A stretch of 64,000 nt of DNA from Actinoplanes sp. M2I2 (GTDB taxonomy: Bacteria; Actinomycetota; Actinomycetes; Mycobacteriales; Micromonosporaceae), in NCBI RefSeq assembly GCF_023544445.1, contig NZ_JALPVJ010000008.1, forward strand, positions 372,001 through 436,000, given 5' to 3'. A model generated the notes under the pieces. That model was not told the origin of the DNA, searched no databases, and saw nothing but the letters and a program-made list of their open reading frames with translations. The stretch's first letter is position 1; each line of letters opens with the position of its first letter. Position numbers and translations under genes: made by a program. Shown in pieces: positions 42,485-51,131 of this stretch.

Positions 42485-42898
42485 TCAGCCGAAGTAGCCG
42501 GAAGGCTCCACGGTCTGGATGCGCAGCAGGCCGGCCAGGCGGCCGGTGACCGGGCGGGCCTCCAGGTGCAGGCGGGCGATGTTGAGGCCGCTGTCGCCGA
42601 TCACCGCCAACAGGGCCAGGTCGCCGATCGCGTACACCGCCAGGTAGCCGCCCTGGTTGCGGATCGTCACCTCCTGGAAGGTGCCCTGCTGCAGGGCCGC
42701 CCCGCAGGTGCGGCTGATGCCGTGTGCGCCCGCGGCCAGCGCGGCGATGTCGTGGGGTTCGGGGCCGGCCGCGGTGTCGTGCAGGATCAGCAGGCCGTCG
42801 ACGCCGGCGACGACGCAGCCGCGCACCCCGGTGACCTGGTGCCGCAGCGCGGCGAGCTCGGCTCGGACGGGCTGGTAGGGATCGGAGGAGGATTGCAC
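42485..42898 (-). CDS. Roadblock/LC7 domain protein (fourth gene of operon)
   Basis: 137 residues from the GTG at 42898 with GGAGAAAGC before it. The Roadblock fold is recognisable: VTGVRGCVVAGVDGLLILHD, AALAAGAHGISRTCGAAL and a hydrophobic AVYAIGDLALLAVIGD strand pair. Such small dimeric proteins act as GTPase-activating or scaffold partners of MglA-like GTPases; no GTPase is encoded here. Confidence 0.78.
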   Translation of the reverse strand: MQSSSDPYQPVRAELAALRHQVTGVRGCVVAGVDGLLILHDTAAGPEPHDIAALAAGAHGISRTCGAALQQGTFQEVTIRNQGGYLAVYAIGDLALLAVIGDSGLNIARLHLEARPVTGRLAGLLRIQTVEPSGYFG

Positions 42899-42935
42899 GC
42901 TTTCTCCTGGGGGTGGGAGCCGGCTCACGGAGGGT

Positions 42936-43619
42936 TCAGAGGTGGCGGAGGCCGACCAGCACGCGGTCGAGGACGTCGTCGTCGGTCACGTACGGGCGGC
43001 CCAGCAGGCTGAGCAGGTCGGCCGCCTCGTCGGGTTCGGCCGGGTCGAGGCGGTGCCGCCGGGGCAGGTCGGCGGGTGCGTCATCGGCGTCCGCCGGGTC
43101 GAAGCCCGGGGAGAATCCCGCGGACCGGAAACCCGGTGGGGCCGTGACCGAGGCGCTGAGGTCGACGGTGCCGCCGCCCACGTCGCGGCGGATCAGGTCG
43201 AGGTCGAGGGAGGCGCCGGGGGGCGCCGTCGCGTTGTCGGCGGCCGGGGCCGGTCGGACGATCCGGCCCGCGTACGACTCGATGATCGAGCCGAACTCGC
43301 GCCGGGCCATCGCCAGGTTGGCGCCGGCCCGGCGCAGTGTCAGGTGAGCGACGAGCGGCTCCTCCAGACCCACCAGGCGTACGACGTGGAACGCGTCCGC
43401 GCTGGTGAGCAGGATGTCGCCGAGCTCGTCGGCCCCGTTGCCGTCGAGCAGCACCAGTCCGGCCGATGCCGCGGCGAGCGTGACGGCAGCGGCTGCTTCC
43501 TGCTCGGTCGGCGCGGTCTCACCCGCCCACCACAGCACTTTGGGGCCGTCCGGGTCGAGCAGGGACACCGCGTGGGCGCCGGGGATGCCCAGCGCCTCCG
43601 TCAGCGGTGGCACGGACAT
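42936..43619 (-). CDS. Roadblock-like protein with extended C-terminus (third gene)
   Basis: 227 residues. Residues 1-130 are similar in pattern to a Roadblock domain (ALGIPGAHAVSLLDPDGPKV, AFHVVRLVGLEEPLVAHLTL, RREFGSIIESYAGRIV). The tail, about 95 residues, is Asp/Pro-rich and probably disordered before a short acidic end (YVTDDDVLDRVLVGLRHL). The start overlaps the upstream gene's stop by one base. Function unknown; the context points to a multi-Roadblock complex. Confidence 0.68.
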   Translation of the reverse strand: MSVPPLTEALGIPGAHAVSLLDPDGPKVLWWAGETAPTEQEAAAAVTLAAASAGLVLLDGNGADELGDILLTSADAFHVVRLVGLEEPLVAHLTLRRAGANLAMARREFGSIIESYAGRIVRPAPAADNATAPPGASLDLDLIRRDVGGGTVDLSASVTAPPGFRSAGFSPGFDPADADDAPADLPRRHRLDPAEPDEAADLLSLLGRPYVTDDDVLDRVLVGLRHL

Positions 43620-44065
43620 CAGCTGAGGCCGGCGTCCAGCTGCTTCATGACGAGGCGGGCCTGCGTCAGGATCATGCCGGTGTTCGCCGTCTTCCGCGCG
43701 ATCACGACCGCGACGATGTCCTGGTTGGCGCTGCGCAGGAACACGTGCACGTAGGAGTCGCTCTGGGCCAGGAACTCCTGGAAGTAGTGCCGGTCGTCGA
43801 GCACGCCGTAGCGGGCCTTGAAGATCTCTTCGATCATCGTGACGTTGCGGCCCTGGAACAGGTCGAACGTGGCCGCGGCGATCAGGTCGAGCACCTCGCC
43901 GGGGTGGTCCTCGAGGGTGTCGGCGGCGAGCAGCATGCCGGTGGACATGTCGACCAGGCCGGCGCCGACGCACTCGGGCACCTGGACCCGGAAGTGCTTG
44001 ACCGCGTCGCCGATCAGCTGCGTGGTGCTCCGGATGCCGAGCCCGGTCTCGTCGACGGCCGTCAT
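43619..44065 (-). CDS. Roadblock/LC7-like protein (second gene)
   Basis: 148 residues: VPECVGAGLVDMSTGMLLAA, a long helix LDLIAAATFDLFQGRNVTMI, FLAQSDSYVHVFLRSANQDI and a C-terminal helix TGMILTQARLVMKQLDAG. This order of strand, helix, strand pair and helix is that of Roadblock proteins. ATGA overlap with the first gene of the operon. Confidence 0.72.
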   Translation of the reverse strand: MTAVDETGLGIRSTTQLIGDAVKHFRVQVPECVGAGLVDMSTGMLLAADTLEDHPGEVLDLIAAATFDLFQGRNVTMIEEIFKARYGVLDDRHYFQEFLAQSDSYVHVFLRSANQDIVAVVIARKTANTGMILTQARLVMKQLDAGLS

Positions 44066-44433
44066 ACGTCGAGCTCGCTCTCGATCTTGCGCAGCTGGTG
44101 CCGGGCCAGGCCGAGGTTGGCGCGGCTCTTGTTCAGCGCGAGGTAGAGGAAGAACGCCTCGTTGCCGCGGCCCTGGAGCAGGCGGATCAGGTGGTACTGC
44201 GAGTCCAGCGTGATCAGGATGTCCTCGATGCTGTCGGCCAGGCCGAGCATCTCGAGCGTGCGGACCTTGGCCCGGATCACGTCGGTGTTGCCGGCGGCGG
44301 CAATGTTCATGTCCATGTTGAGGCCGCCGCCCATGACACCCAGCGTGAGACCGCTGGTGTAGTCGACGAGCGCCACGCCGATGGCGCCCTCGATGGTCAT
44401 GGCTTCTTTCAGCGAAGTCTCGATGTTCGCCAC
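44062..44433 (-). CDS. Roadblock/LC7 domain protein (first gene)
   Basis: 123 residues: EGAIGVALVDYTSGLTLGVM, NIAAAGNTDVIRAKVRTLEM, LITLDSQYHLIRLLQGRGNE and ALNKSRANLGLARHQLRKIE. A compact Roadblock domain and the clearest of the four. Translation is coupled to the next gene by ATGA. The operon resembles actinobacterial conservons in using Roadblock proteins, but lacks the sensor kinase, DUF742 and GTPase genes. Confidence 0.8.
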   Translation of the reverse strand: MANIETSLKEAMTIEGAIGVALVDYTSGLTLGVMGGGLNMDMNIAAAGNTDVIRAKVRTLEMLGLADSIEDILITLDSQYHLIRLLQGRGNEAFFLYLALNKSRANLGLARHQLRKIESELDV

Positions 44434-44782
44434 TTAACTCCTCCTTCTCGTGCCGTGACAGACGGTCACGAGGAACGGGGTCGTTCTTGATGTCGGCGCC
44501 AACATTGGCACGCCCAAGATTGCTTGAACACTGAAGAATGGGCGAATCGGTGCAGGTCAGACCGAAGATCCGCGGCTCGTGAGCAGTTGACCCCTTCAGG
44601 GTCGGCCGAACGGTGAGGAAGCGGCCGATTCGTCGGATGGACATGATCAAACAGCGAGATCGCCAAGCGACGCAAGGCAACGTTTCAATCGACAGACGCT
44701 TCTTGACCGGGCCCGCTACCGGCCCGTAATGTGTCGGCAACGTCTGAAACGTTTCACGGATCTTACGAGGCCGAAGGACACC
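44434..44782. other. 349-bp divergent intergenic region
   Basis: It separates the leftward Roadblock operon from the rightward rhamnose catabolic operon. The right third holds the aldolase promoter and operators. The left part (44434-44660) contains a small inverted repeat GTGAC...GTCAC near 44455-44470 but no ORF with coding character. Confidence 0.5.
44677..44756 (+). promoter_or_regulatory. Promoter and operators of the rhamnose catabolic operon
   Basis: -35 TTGACC (44703-44708), 18-bp spacer, -10 TAATGT (44727-44732). The perfect palindrome TGAAACGTTTCA (44745-44756) lies at the expected +6 to +17, and a second half-matching site GGCAACGTTTCAA (about 44677-44689) lies upstream of the -35. 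Two sites about 66 bp apart could allow looping. Confidence 0.82.
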
Positions 44783-46813
44783 ATGACGAACCCCGCAGTG
44801 CGTGAGCTTCTGGAGCGCAGCAACCGGCTCGGCGCCGACCCGCGCAACACCAACTACGCCGGGGGGAACACCTCGGCCAAGGGCACCGCGACCGATCCGG
44901 TCACCGGCGAGCCGGCCGACCTGGTGTGGGTCAAGGGGTCCGGCGGTGACCTCGGCACCCTGACCGAGCGGGGTCTCGCGGTGCTCCGGCTCGACCGGCT
45001 GCGGGCGCTGACCCGCACCTACCCGGGCGTCGACCGGGAGGACGAGATGGTCGCCGCCTTCGACTACTGCCTGCACGGCCGGGGTGGCGCGGCTCCGTCG
45101 ATCGACACCGCCATGCACGGGCTCGTCGACGCTCCGCACGTCGATCACCTGCACCCCGACTCGGGCATCGCGATCGCCACCGCGGCCGACGGCCCGGCGC
45201 TGACCAAAGAGATCTTCGGCGACCGGGTGCTGTGGGTGCCGTGGCGCCGTCCCGGTTTCCAGCTCGGCCTCGACATCGCCGCCGTGCACAAGGCCAACCC
45301 GCAGGCCATCGGCGTCATCCTCGGCGGTCACGGCATCACCGCGTGGGGCGCCACCAGCGAGGAGTGCGAGCGCAACTCGCTCGAGATCATCGAGACGGCC
45401 GCGGCCTATCTCGCTGAGAAGGGCCGCAGGAACCCGTTCGGCGACCAGGTCCACGAAACGCTGCCCGCGGACCGGCGCGAGGAGCGCGCCGCCGCGCTCT
45501 TCCCGGTGCTGCGCGGCCTGGCCTCGACCGACCGCGCGCAGGTCGGCCACTTCACCGGCTCCGACGTCGTCCTCGACTTCGTCAACAGCGCCCGCCTCGG
45601 CGAGCTGGCAGCTCTGGGCACCTCCTGCCCCGACCACTTCCTGCGCACCAAGGTCAAGCCGATGGTGCTCGACACCGCGCCGGACGCCCCGCTCGACGAG
45701 GTCGTCGCCCGCGCGAAGGAACTGCACGAGGCGTACCGCCAGGACTACCGCGCCTACTACGACCGGCACGCCACGGCCGACAGCCCGGCGATCCGGGGCG
45801 CCGACCCGGCCATCGTGCTGGTGCCCGGCGTCGGCATGTTCTCGTTCGGCGCCAACAAGCAGACGGCTCGCGTCGCCGGCGAGTTCTACGTCAACGCCAT
45901 CAACGTGATGCGCGGCGCCGAATCCGTGTCGACGTACGCGCCGATCGACGAGGCCGAGAAGTTCCGCATCGAGTACTGGGCGCTCGAGGAGGCCAAGCTT
46001 CAGCGGATGCCCAAGCCCAAGCCGCTGGCCACCCGCATCGCCTATGTCACCGGCGGCGGCTCGGGCATCGGCCGGGCGATCGCGCTGCGGCTGGCGGCCG
46101 AGGGCGCCTGCGTGATCGTGGCCGACCGCGACGGGGAGGCGGCCGAGAGGACCGCCGCCGAGATCGGCGGGCCGGACGTCGCCCTGGCCACGACGGTCGA
46201 CGTCACGAGCGCCGACGCGATCGTCGCGTCGCTGCGTCAGGCGGTGCTCGCCTTCGGCGGTGTCGACCTGGTGGTCAACAACGCCGGGCTCTCCATCTCC
46301 AAGCCGCTGCTCGAGACCACCGAGCAGGACTGGGACCGGCAGCACGACGTGATGGCCAAGGGCTCGTTCCTGGTCTCGCGTGAGACGGCCCGCATCCTCG
46401 TGGCGCAGGGGCTGGGCGGCGACATCATCTACATCTCCAGCAAGAATTCGATCTTCGCCGGGCCCAACAACGTCGCCTACGGCGCCACCAAGGCCGACCA
46501 GGCCCACCAGGTGCGCCTGCTCGCCGCCGAGCTGGGCGCCCACGGCGTACGAGTCAACGGGATCAACCCCGACGGCGTCGTCCGCGGCTCGGGCATCTTC
46601 GCGGGCGGCTGGGGCGCCCAGCGCGCCGCGGTCTACGGCGTGCCCGAGGAGAAGCTGGGCGAGTACTACGCCCAGCGCACCCTGCTCAAGCGTGAGGTGC
46701 TGCCCGAGCACGTGGCCAACGCCGTGTTCGCGCTGACCGGGGGCGACTTGACCCACACGACGGGCCTGCACGTCCCGGTCGATGCCGGCGTGGCCGCCGC
46801 CTTCCTGCGATGA
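44783..46813 (+). CDS. Bifunctional rhamnulose-1-phosphate aldolase/L-lactaldehyde dehydrogenase
   Basis: 676 residues. N-terminal class II aldolase domain (about 1-400): YAGGNTSAKG, HVDHLHPDSGIAIATA with the zinc His pair, LGGHGITAWG. C-terminal SDR (about 425-676): YVTGGGSGIGRAIALRLAAE, VVNNAGLSIS, catalytic Ser in IYISSKNS and Tyr/Lys in VAYGATKADQ. This RhaEW-type fusion splits L-rhamnulose-1-P to DHAP and L-lactaldehyde and oxidises the latter to L-lactate. Start ATG after GAAGGAC. The stop sits in ATGA, opening a 5-codon micro-ORF. Confidence 0.94.
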   Translation: MTNPAVRELLERSNRLGADPRNTNYAGGNTSAKGTATDPVTGEPADLVWVKGSGGDLGTLTERGLAVLRLDRLRALTRTYPGVDREDEMVAAFDYCLHGRGGAAPSIDTAMHGLVDAPHVDHLHPDSGIAIATAADGPALTKEIFGDRVLWVPWRRPGFQLGLDIAAVHKANPQAIGVILGGHGITAWGATSEECERNSLEIIETAAAYLAEKGRRNPFGDQVHETLPADRREERAAALFPVLRGLASTDRAQVGHFTGSDVVLDFVNSARLGELAALGTSCPDHFLRTKVKPMVLDTAPDAPLDEVVARAKELHEAYRQDYRAYYDRHATADSPAIRGADPAIVLVPGVGMFSFGANKQTARVAGEFYVNAINVMRGAESVSTYAPIDEAEKFRIEYWALEEAKLQRMPKPKPLATRIAYVTGGGSGIGRAIALRLAAEGACVIVADRDGEAAERTAAEIGGPDVALATTVDVTSADAIVASLRQAVLAFGGVDLVVNNAGLSISKPLLETTEQDWDRQHDVMAKGSFLVSRETARILVAQGLGGDIIYISSKNSIFAGPNNVAYGATKADQAHQVRLLAAELGAHGVRVNGINPDGVVRGSGIFAGGWGAQRAAVYGVPEEKLGEYYAQRTLLKREVLPEHVANAVFALTGGDLTHTTGLHVPVDAGVAAAFLR

Positions 46814-46827
46814 CGGCGCCGCGATGA
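46810..46827 (+). other. Five-codon micro-ORF at the aldolase-rhaB junction
   Basis: The ATGA ending the aldolase (46810-46813) opens MTAPR, whose TGA overlaps the rhaB ATGA (46824-46827). It shares only the start MT and the double-overlap layout with the longer elements and may be chance. Confidence 0.4.
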
Positions 46828-48164
46828 CGTCCTTCGCCGCGGTCGACCTGGGCGCGTCCAGCGGGCGCGTCATGGTCGGCGACTTCGCCGGCGGCGCGGT
46901 CACGCTGACCGAGACGCACCGGTTCGCCAACGAGCCGGTGCGCATCGGCGGCACCCTGCACTGGGACATCCTCGGGCTCTATCGCGGCGTCCTCGAGGGA
47001 CTGGCCCAGGCCGGTCCGGTCGACAGCATCGGCATCGACTCGTGGGCGGTCGACTACGGCCTGCTCGACGCGTCCGGCGCGCTGCTCGGCAACCCGGTGC
47101 ACTACCGCGACGGCCGCACCGACAGCGTGCGCCTGGACCTCGGCGACGAGAAGCTGTACGAGATCACCGGCCTGCAGAAACTGCCGTTCAACACCATCTA
47201 TCAGCTCGCCGCCGCGCGCGGCACGCCGCAGTTCGAAGCGGCCCAGCAGATGCTGCTCATCCCCGATCTGCTGGCCTACTGGCTGACCGGCGAGATCGGC
47301 GCCGAATACACCAACGCGTCGACGACCGGCTTGCTCGACGTGCGCACCCGGGACTGGTCGGCCCCGCTGATCGCCGAGCTCGGCCTGCGGCCCTCGCTCC
47401 TGCCGCCGGTCCGGTCGCCCGGGTCGGTGATCGGGGACTTCCGGGGTACGAGCGTCGTGGCCGTCGGGTCGCACGACACGGCCTCCGCGGTGGTGGGCGT
47501 GCCGGCGGCGGGCGAGCATTTCGCGTACATCTCCTGCGGCACCTGGTCCCTGGTCGGTGTGGAGCTGCCCGGGCCGGTGCTCAGCGCCGAGTCGCGGGCG
47601 GCCAACTTCACCAACGAGGGCGGGGTCGACTGCACGATCCGCTACCTGCGCAACGTGATGGGGCTCTGGCCGCTGCAGGAGTGCATGCGCGAGTGGGGTT
47701 CGCCGGACATCACCGAGCTCCTGCGGCGAGCGTCGCGCGAGCCGTTCACGGCCGTGGTGGACCTCGACGACCCGGTCTTCCTCCCGCCGGGCGACATGGT
47801 CCGGCGGCTCACCAAGGCGGCCGGGCTGCCGGTCGACGCGAGTCCGGCCGTCCTGACCCGCTGCATTGTGGACAGTCTGGCGTCGGCTCATCGCAAGGCC
47901 GTCGAGCAGGCCCAGGAGCTGTCCGGGCGGCACGTCGACGCGGTGCACATCGTCGGGGGCGGCGCCCGTAACGAGTTGCTCTGCCAGCTCACCGCGGACG
48001 CCTGCGGGCTGCCCGTGCTGGCCGGCCCGGTCGAGGCCACGGCGCTGGGCAACCTGCTGGTCCAGGCCCGGACGGCCGGGGTGATCGGCGGCGACCTGGC
48101 AGCGCTGCGCTCCGTTCTGCGCGACACTCAGCGGGTCATCCGGTACGACCCCGTAGGGAGGTAA
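46824..48164 (+). CDS. rhaB: Rhamnulokinase
   Basis: 446-residue FGGY/ASKHA sugar kinase phosphorylating L-rhamnulose at O1. Phosphate-1 loop AAVDLGASSGRVMVGDF, the substrate region SIGIDSWAVDYGLLD and HYRDGRT, phosphate-2 region VAVGSHDTASAVV, FAYISCGTWSLVGVE and adenosine motif VHIVGGGARNELLCQ. GGGAGG near its end is the Shine-Dalgarno of lutA. Confidence 0.95.
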   Translation: MTSFAAVDLGASSGRVMVGDFAGGAVTLTETHRFANEPVRIGGTLHWDILGLYRGVLEGLAQAGPVDSIGIDSWAVDYGLLDASGALLGNPVHYRDGRTDSVRLDLGDEKLYEITGLQKLPFNTIYQLAAARGTPQFEAAQQMLLIPDLLAYWLTGEIGAEYTNASTTGLLDVRTRDWSAPLIAELGLRPSLLPPVRSPGSVIGDFRGTSVVAVGSHDTASAVVGVPAAGEHFAYISCGTWSLVGVELPGPVLSAESRAANFTNEGGVDCTIRYLRNVMGLWPLQECMREWGSPDITELLRRASREPFTAVVDLDDPVFLPPGDMVRRLTKAAGLPVDASPAVLTRCIVDSLASAHRKAVEQAQELSGRHVDAVHIVGGGARNELLCQLTADACGLPVLAGPVEATALGNLLVQARTAGVIGGDLAALRSVLRDTQRVIRYDPVGR

Positions 48165-48170
48165 CCGGGA

Positions 48171-48908
48171 GTGCGGATAGCTCTGTTCGCCACCTGCCTG
48201 GCCGACACCATGTTCCCCGCCGCGGCCAAGGCGACCGTTCAGCTGCTCGAGCGGCTCGGTCACGAGGTGGTCTTCCCCGAGGCGCAGACCTGCTGCGGCC
48301 AGATGCACATCAACACGGGCTACCAGCAAGAAGCCCTTCCCCTCGTACGCCGTTACGTGCGCACCTTCGAGCCGTGTGACGTGGTGGTGGCGCCCTCGGG
48401 CAGCTGCGTCGGCTCGATCCGGCACCAGCACGCGACGGTCGCGCGACAGGCCGGCGACGAGGGGCTGGCGTCCCGGGCCGAGGCGGTCGCCGGGCGCACG
48501 TACGAGTTGTCCGAACTGCTCGTCGACGTGCTCAAGGTGGAGGACGTGGGCGCGTACTACCCGCACCGCGTCACCTATCACCCGACCTGCCACTCGCTGC
48601 GGGTGCTGCGGGTCGGCGACCGGCCGTTGCGGCTGCTGCGCCAGGTGCGCGGCCTCGACCTCGTCGAGCTGCCCGCGGCCGAGCAGTGCTGCGGCTTCGG
48701 CGGCACGTTCGCGGTGAAGAACGCGGACACCTCGACCGCGATGCTGGCCGACAAGATGCGGCACGTGCTCGACACCGGCGCCGACGTCTGCACAGCCGGC
48801 GACGCCTCCTGCCTCATGCACATCGGCGGCGGCCTGTCCCGGCTGCGCACCGGCGTACGGACCGTCCACCTGGCCGAGATCCTGGCGTCTACGGAGGCAC
48901 CGTCATGA
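48171..48908 (+). CDS. lutA: L-lactate utilisation Fe-S oxidoreductase
   Basis: 245 residues with two CCG domains (AQTCCGQMHINTGYQQEA, AEQCCGFGGTFAVKNAD) that ligate Fe-S clusters or bind quinone-side partners, as in LutA/LldE/YkgE. With LutB and LutC it forms the flavin-free L-lactate dehydrogenase complex delivering electrons to the membrane. Starts 6 nt after rhaB. The stop overlaps the first of three tandem 69-bp repeats. Confidence 0.94.
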   Translation: MRIALFATCLADTMFPAAAKATVQLLERLGHEVVFPEAQTCCGQMHINTGYQQEALPLVRRYVRTFEPCDVVVAPSGSCVGSIRHQHATVARQAGDEGLASRAEAVAGRTYELSELLVDVLKVEDVGAYYPHRVTYHPTCHSLRVLRVGDRPLRLLRQVRGLDLVELPAAEQCCGFGGTFAVKNADTSTAMLADKMRHVLDTGADVCTAGDASCLMHIGGGLSRLRTGVRTVHLAEILASTEAPS

Positions 48909-49114
48909 CCGACTGCACCGGAGTGAGCGAAGCGGTCGTAGGGCCAGGAGTGCATGACAACTGGAGCAACGTCATGACCGACTGCACCGGAGTGAGCGAA
49001 GCGGTCGTAGGGCCAGGAGTGCATGACAACTGGAGCAACGTCATGACCGACTGCACCGGAGTGAGCGAAGCGGTCGTAGGGCCAGGAGTGCATGACAACT
49101 GGAGCACAGTATGA
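48905..49114 (+). repeat. Three exact 69-bp tandem repeats forming a translationally coupled ORF
   Basis: Copies start at 48905, 48974 and 49043 (the last is 68 bp). They read as one 69-codon frame of three 23-residue units beginning MTDCTGVSEAVVGPG. The first ATG overlaps the lutA stop (ATGA 48905-48908) and the final TGA overlaps the lutB start (ATGA 49111-49114). Each unit has GGAG about 10 bases before the next ATG, inside the loop of a potential hairpin CATGAC/GTCATG that hides that ATG (48953-48976 in copy 1). The peptide is not like any family known to me. Confidence 0.85.
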
Positions 49115-50538
49115 GCACCTTTCTGGGCATGCCCGCTCACGCGCCGCGGGGAGTGGGCCAGCTGCGGGGCGACGAGCCGTTTCCGGCCGCGGCCCGGACG
49201 GCGCTGGCCAACCCGCAGCTGCGGCGCAACCTGCAGCACGCCACCACCACGATCCGGGGCAAGTCCGGGCGGGTGATCGCCGAGGTGCCCGACTGGCAGG
49301 AGCTCCGGTCGGCCGGCTCCGCGCTCAAGGCGTACACGATGGCGAATCTGCCCCAGCTCCTCGAACAGCTCGAGGAGAAGGTCACCGCCGCGGGCGGGGT
49401 GGTGCACTGGGCGGCCGACGCCAACGAGGCCAACCGCATCGTCACCGAGCTGGTGCGGGCGACCGGCGAACAGCGGGTCATCAAGGTCAAGTCGATGGCC
49501 ACCCAGGAGATCGGGCTCAACGAGGCGCTCGAGGCCGCCGGGATCACCCCGGTCGAGACCGACCTGGCCGAGCTCATCGTGCAGCTGGGCCACGACAAGC
49601 CGTCGCACATCCTGGTGCCGGCCATCCACCGCAATCGCTCGGAGATCCGGGAGATCTTCCTGCGGGAGATGCCGGGCGTCGACCCGGCGCTCACCGACGA
49701 CCCGCCCGAACTGGCCGGGGCGGCCCGGCGCTACCTGCGGGAGACGTTCCTCAGCACCCGGGTGGCCGTCTCGGGGGCGAACTTCGCGATCGCCGACACC
49801 GGGACGCTCGCGGTGGTCGAGTCCGAGGGGAACGGCCGGATGTGCCTGACCCTGCCGGACACGCTGATCACGGTCATGGGCATCGAGAAGGTCGTGCCCA
49901 GCTGGCCCGACCTGGAGGTGTTCCTGCAGTTGCTGCCGCGCGCGTCGACCGGTGAGCGGATGAACCCGTACACGTCGATGTGGACCGGCGTGACACCCGG
50001 GGACGGGCCGCAGAACTTCCATCTGGTGCTGCTCGACAACGGGCGGACGGCCGTCCTGGCCGACGAGGTGGGACGGCAGGCGCTGCACTGCATCCGCTGC
50101 TCGGCCTGCCTCAACGTGTGCCCGGTGTACGAGCGGACGGGCGGGCACGCGTACGGGTCGGTCTATCCGGGCCCGATCGGGGCGGTGCTGTCGCCGCAGC
50201 TCACCGGGGTCGAGGACAACGCGTCGCTGCCCTACGCGTCGTCGCTCTGCGGGGCCTGCTTCGACGCCTGCCCGGTGAAGATCGACATCCCGTCGATCCT
50301 GGTCCACCTGCGCAACCAGGCGCCGCATCCGCGCTCCGAGAAGGCGGCGATGGCCGCGGCGGCGTACACGATGGACCGTCCCCGGCTGTACGAGCGGGCC
50401 CAGCGCGCGGTCAGGTTCTCCAAGCTGCTCGGCAAGCGGGGCCGGGGGCTGCCGCCGCCGCTGAACGGGTGGGCCGCGAGCCGCGATCTGCCCGACCCGC
50501 CGGCGGAGTCCTTCCGTGACTGGTGGCGGGGGCGATGA
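49111..50538 (+). CDS. lutB: L-lactate utilisation iron-sulfur protein
   Basis: 475 residues. N-terminal LUD domain (LRRNLQHATTTIRGKSG, KVKSMATQEIGLNEALEAAG, ANFAIADTGTLAVVESEGN), then a double [4Fe-4S] ferredoxin segment: CIRCSACLNVCP and CGACFDACPVKIDIP. Matches LutB/LldF. ATG at 49111 with GGAGC eight bases before; the preceding repeat ORF stops inside this start codon. Confidence 0.95.
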   Translation: MSTFLGMPAHAPRGVGQLRGDEPFPAAARTALANPQLRRNLQHATTTIRGKSGRVIAEVPDWQELRSAGSALKAYTMANLPQLLEQLEEKVTAAGGVVHWAADANEANRIVTELVRATGEQRVIKVKSMATQEIGLNEALEAAGITPVETDLAELIVQLGHDKPSHILVPAIHRNRSEIREIFLREMPGVDPALTDDPPELAGAARRYLRETFLSTRVAVSGANFAIADTGTLAVVESEGNGRMCLTLPDTLITVMGIEKVVPSWPDLEVFLQLLPRASTGERMNPYTSMWTGVTPGDGPQNFHLVLLDNGRTAVLADEVGRQALHCIRCSACLNVCPVYERTGGHAYGSVYPGPIGAVLSPQLTGVEDNASLPYASSLCGACFDACPVKIDIPSILVHLRNQAPHPRSEKAAMAAAAYTMDRPRLYERAQRAVRFSKLLGKRGRGLPPPLNGWAASRDLPDPPAESFRDWWRGR

Positions 50539-51131
50539 GCAGCAGAGATCTCATCCTGGGCCGGATCCGGCAGGCGCTCGGCCCGGACCCCGAGGTCGTC
50601 GACGTCCCGCGCGACTATCGGCGTGGTCCGGCTCCGGTCGATCTCGACCTGCTGGTCGAGCGGCTCGTCGACTACAAGGCCGTGGTTCATCGCGTGTCCG
50701 ACGTTCCGGGCGCCATCCGCGGGATCATCGGGGCCGGCCGGCTCGTGGTGCCACCGGGTCTGCCCACCGCCTGGCTGCCGCCGGACGTCCCCTTCTCCGT
50801 CGACGACGGTCTCTCCGCGGCCGAGATCGCCGCGGCCGACGGCGTGGTCACGGCGGCCGCGGTGGCCGTCGTCGAGACCGGCACCATCGTGCTCGACGCG
50901 TCGCCCGATCAGGGCCGGCGCATCCTCTCGCTCCTGCCCGACCTGCACATCTGCGTGCTGCGCCCGGACCAGGTGGTGGCCTCGGTGCCCGAGGCCGTCG
51001 CCCGGCTCACCCCCGGCCGGCCGCTGACCTGGATCAGCGGCCCGTCGGCGACCAGCGACATCGAACTCAACCGGGTCGAGGGGGTGCACGGCCCCCGCAA
51101 CCTCCACATCGTCCTCCGGGAGACCGCATGA
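50535..51131 (+). CDS. lutC: L-lactate utilisation LUD-domain protein
   Basis: 198 residues. LUD domain with AAAVAVVETGTIVLDAS and a C-terminal TWISGPSATSDIELNRVEG-VHGPRNLHIVL stretch typical of LutC/LldG. Start overlaps the lutB stop by ATGA. Completes lutABC. Confidence 0.94.
   Translation: MSSRDLILGRIRQALGPDPEVVDVPRDYRRGPAPVDLDLLVERLVDYKAVVHRVSDVPGAIRGIIGAGRLVVPPGLPTAWLPPDVPFSVDDGLSAAEIAAADGVVTAAAVAVVETGTIVLDASPDQGRRILSLLPDLHICVLRPDQVVASVPEAVARLTPGRPLTWISGPSATSDIELNRVEGVHGPRNLHIVLRETA

Noticed and set aside
43619..46969. Open frame of over 1100 codons on the minus strand across the aldolase gene
   Set aside because: Antisense shadow caused by GC-rich third positions; the plus strand encodes a clear fused enzyme. 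Only the last 148 codons (43619-44065) are a real gene.
48578..49093. Minus-strand frame of three repeated MHSWPYDRFAHSG units over the 69-bp repeats
   Set aside because: Any exact repeat whose period is a multiple of three gives repeated peptides on both strands; this frame runs antisense into lutA and has no start context.
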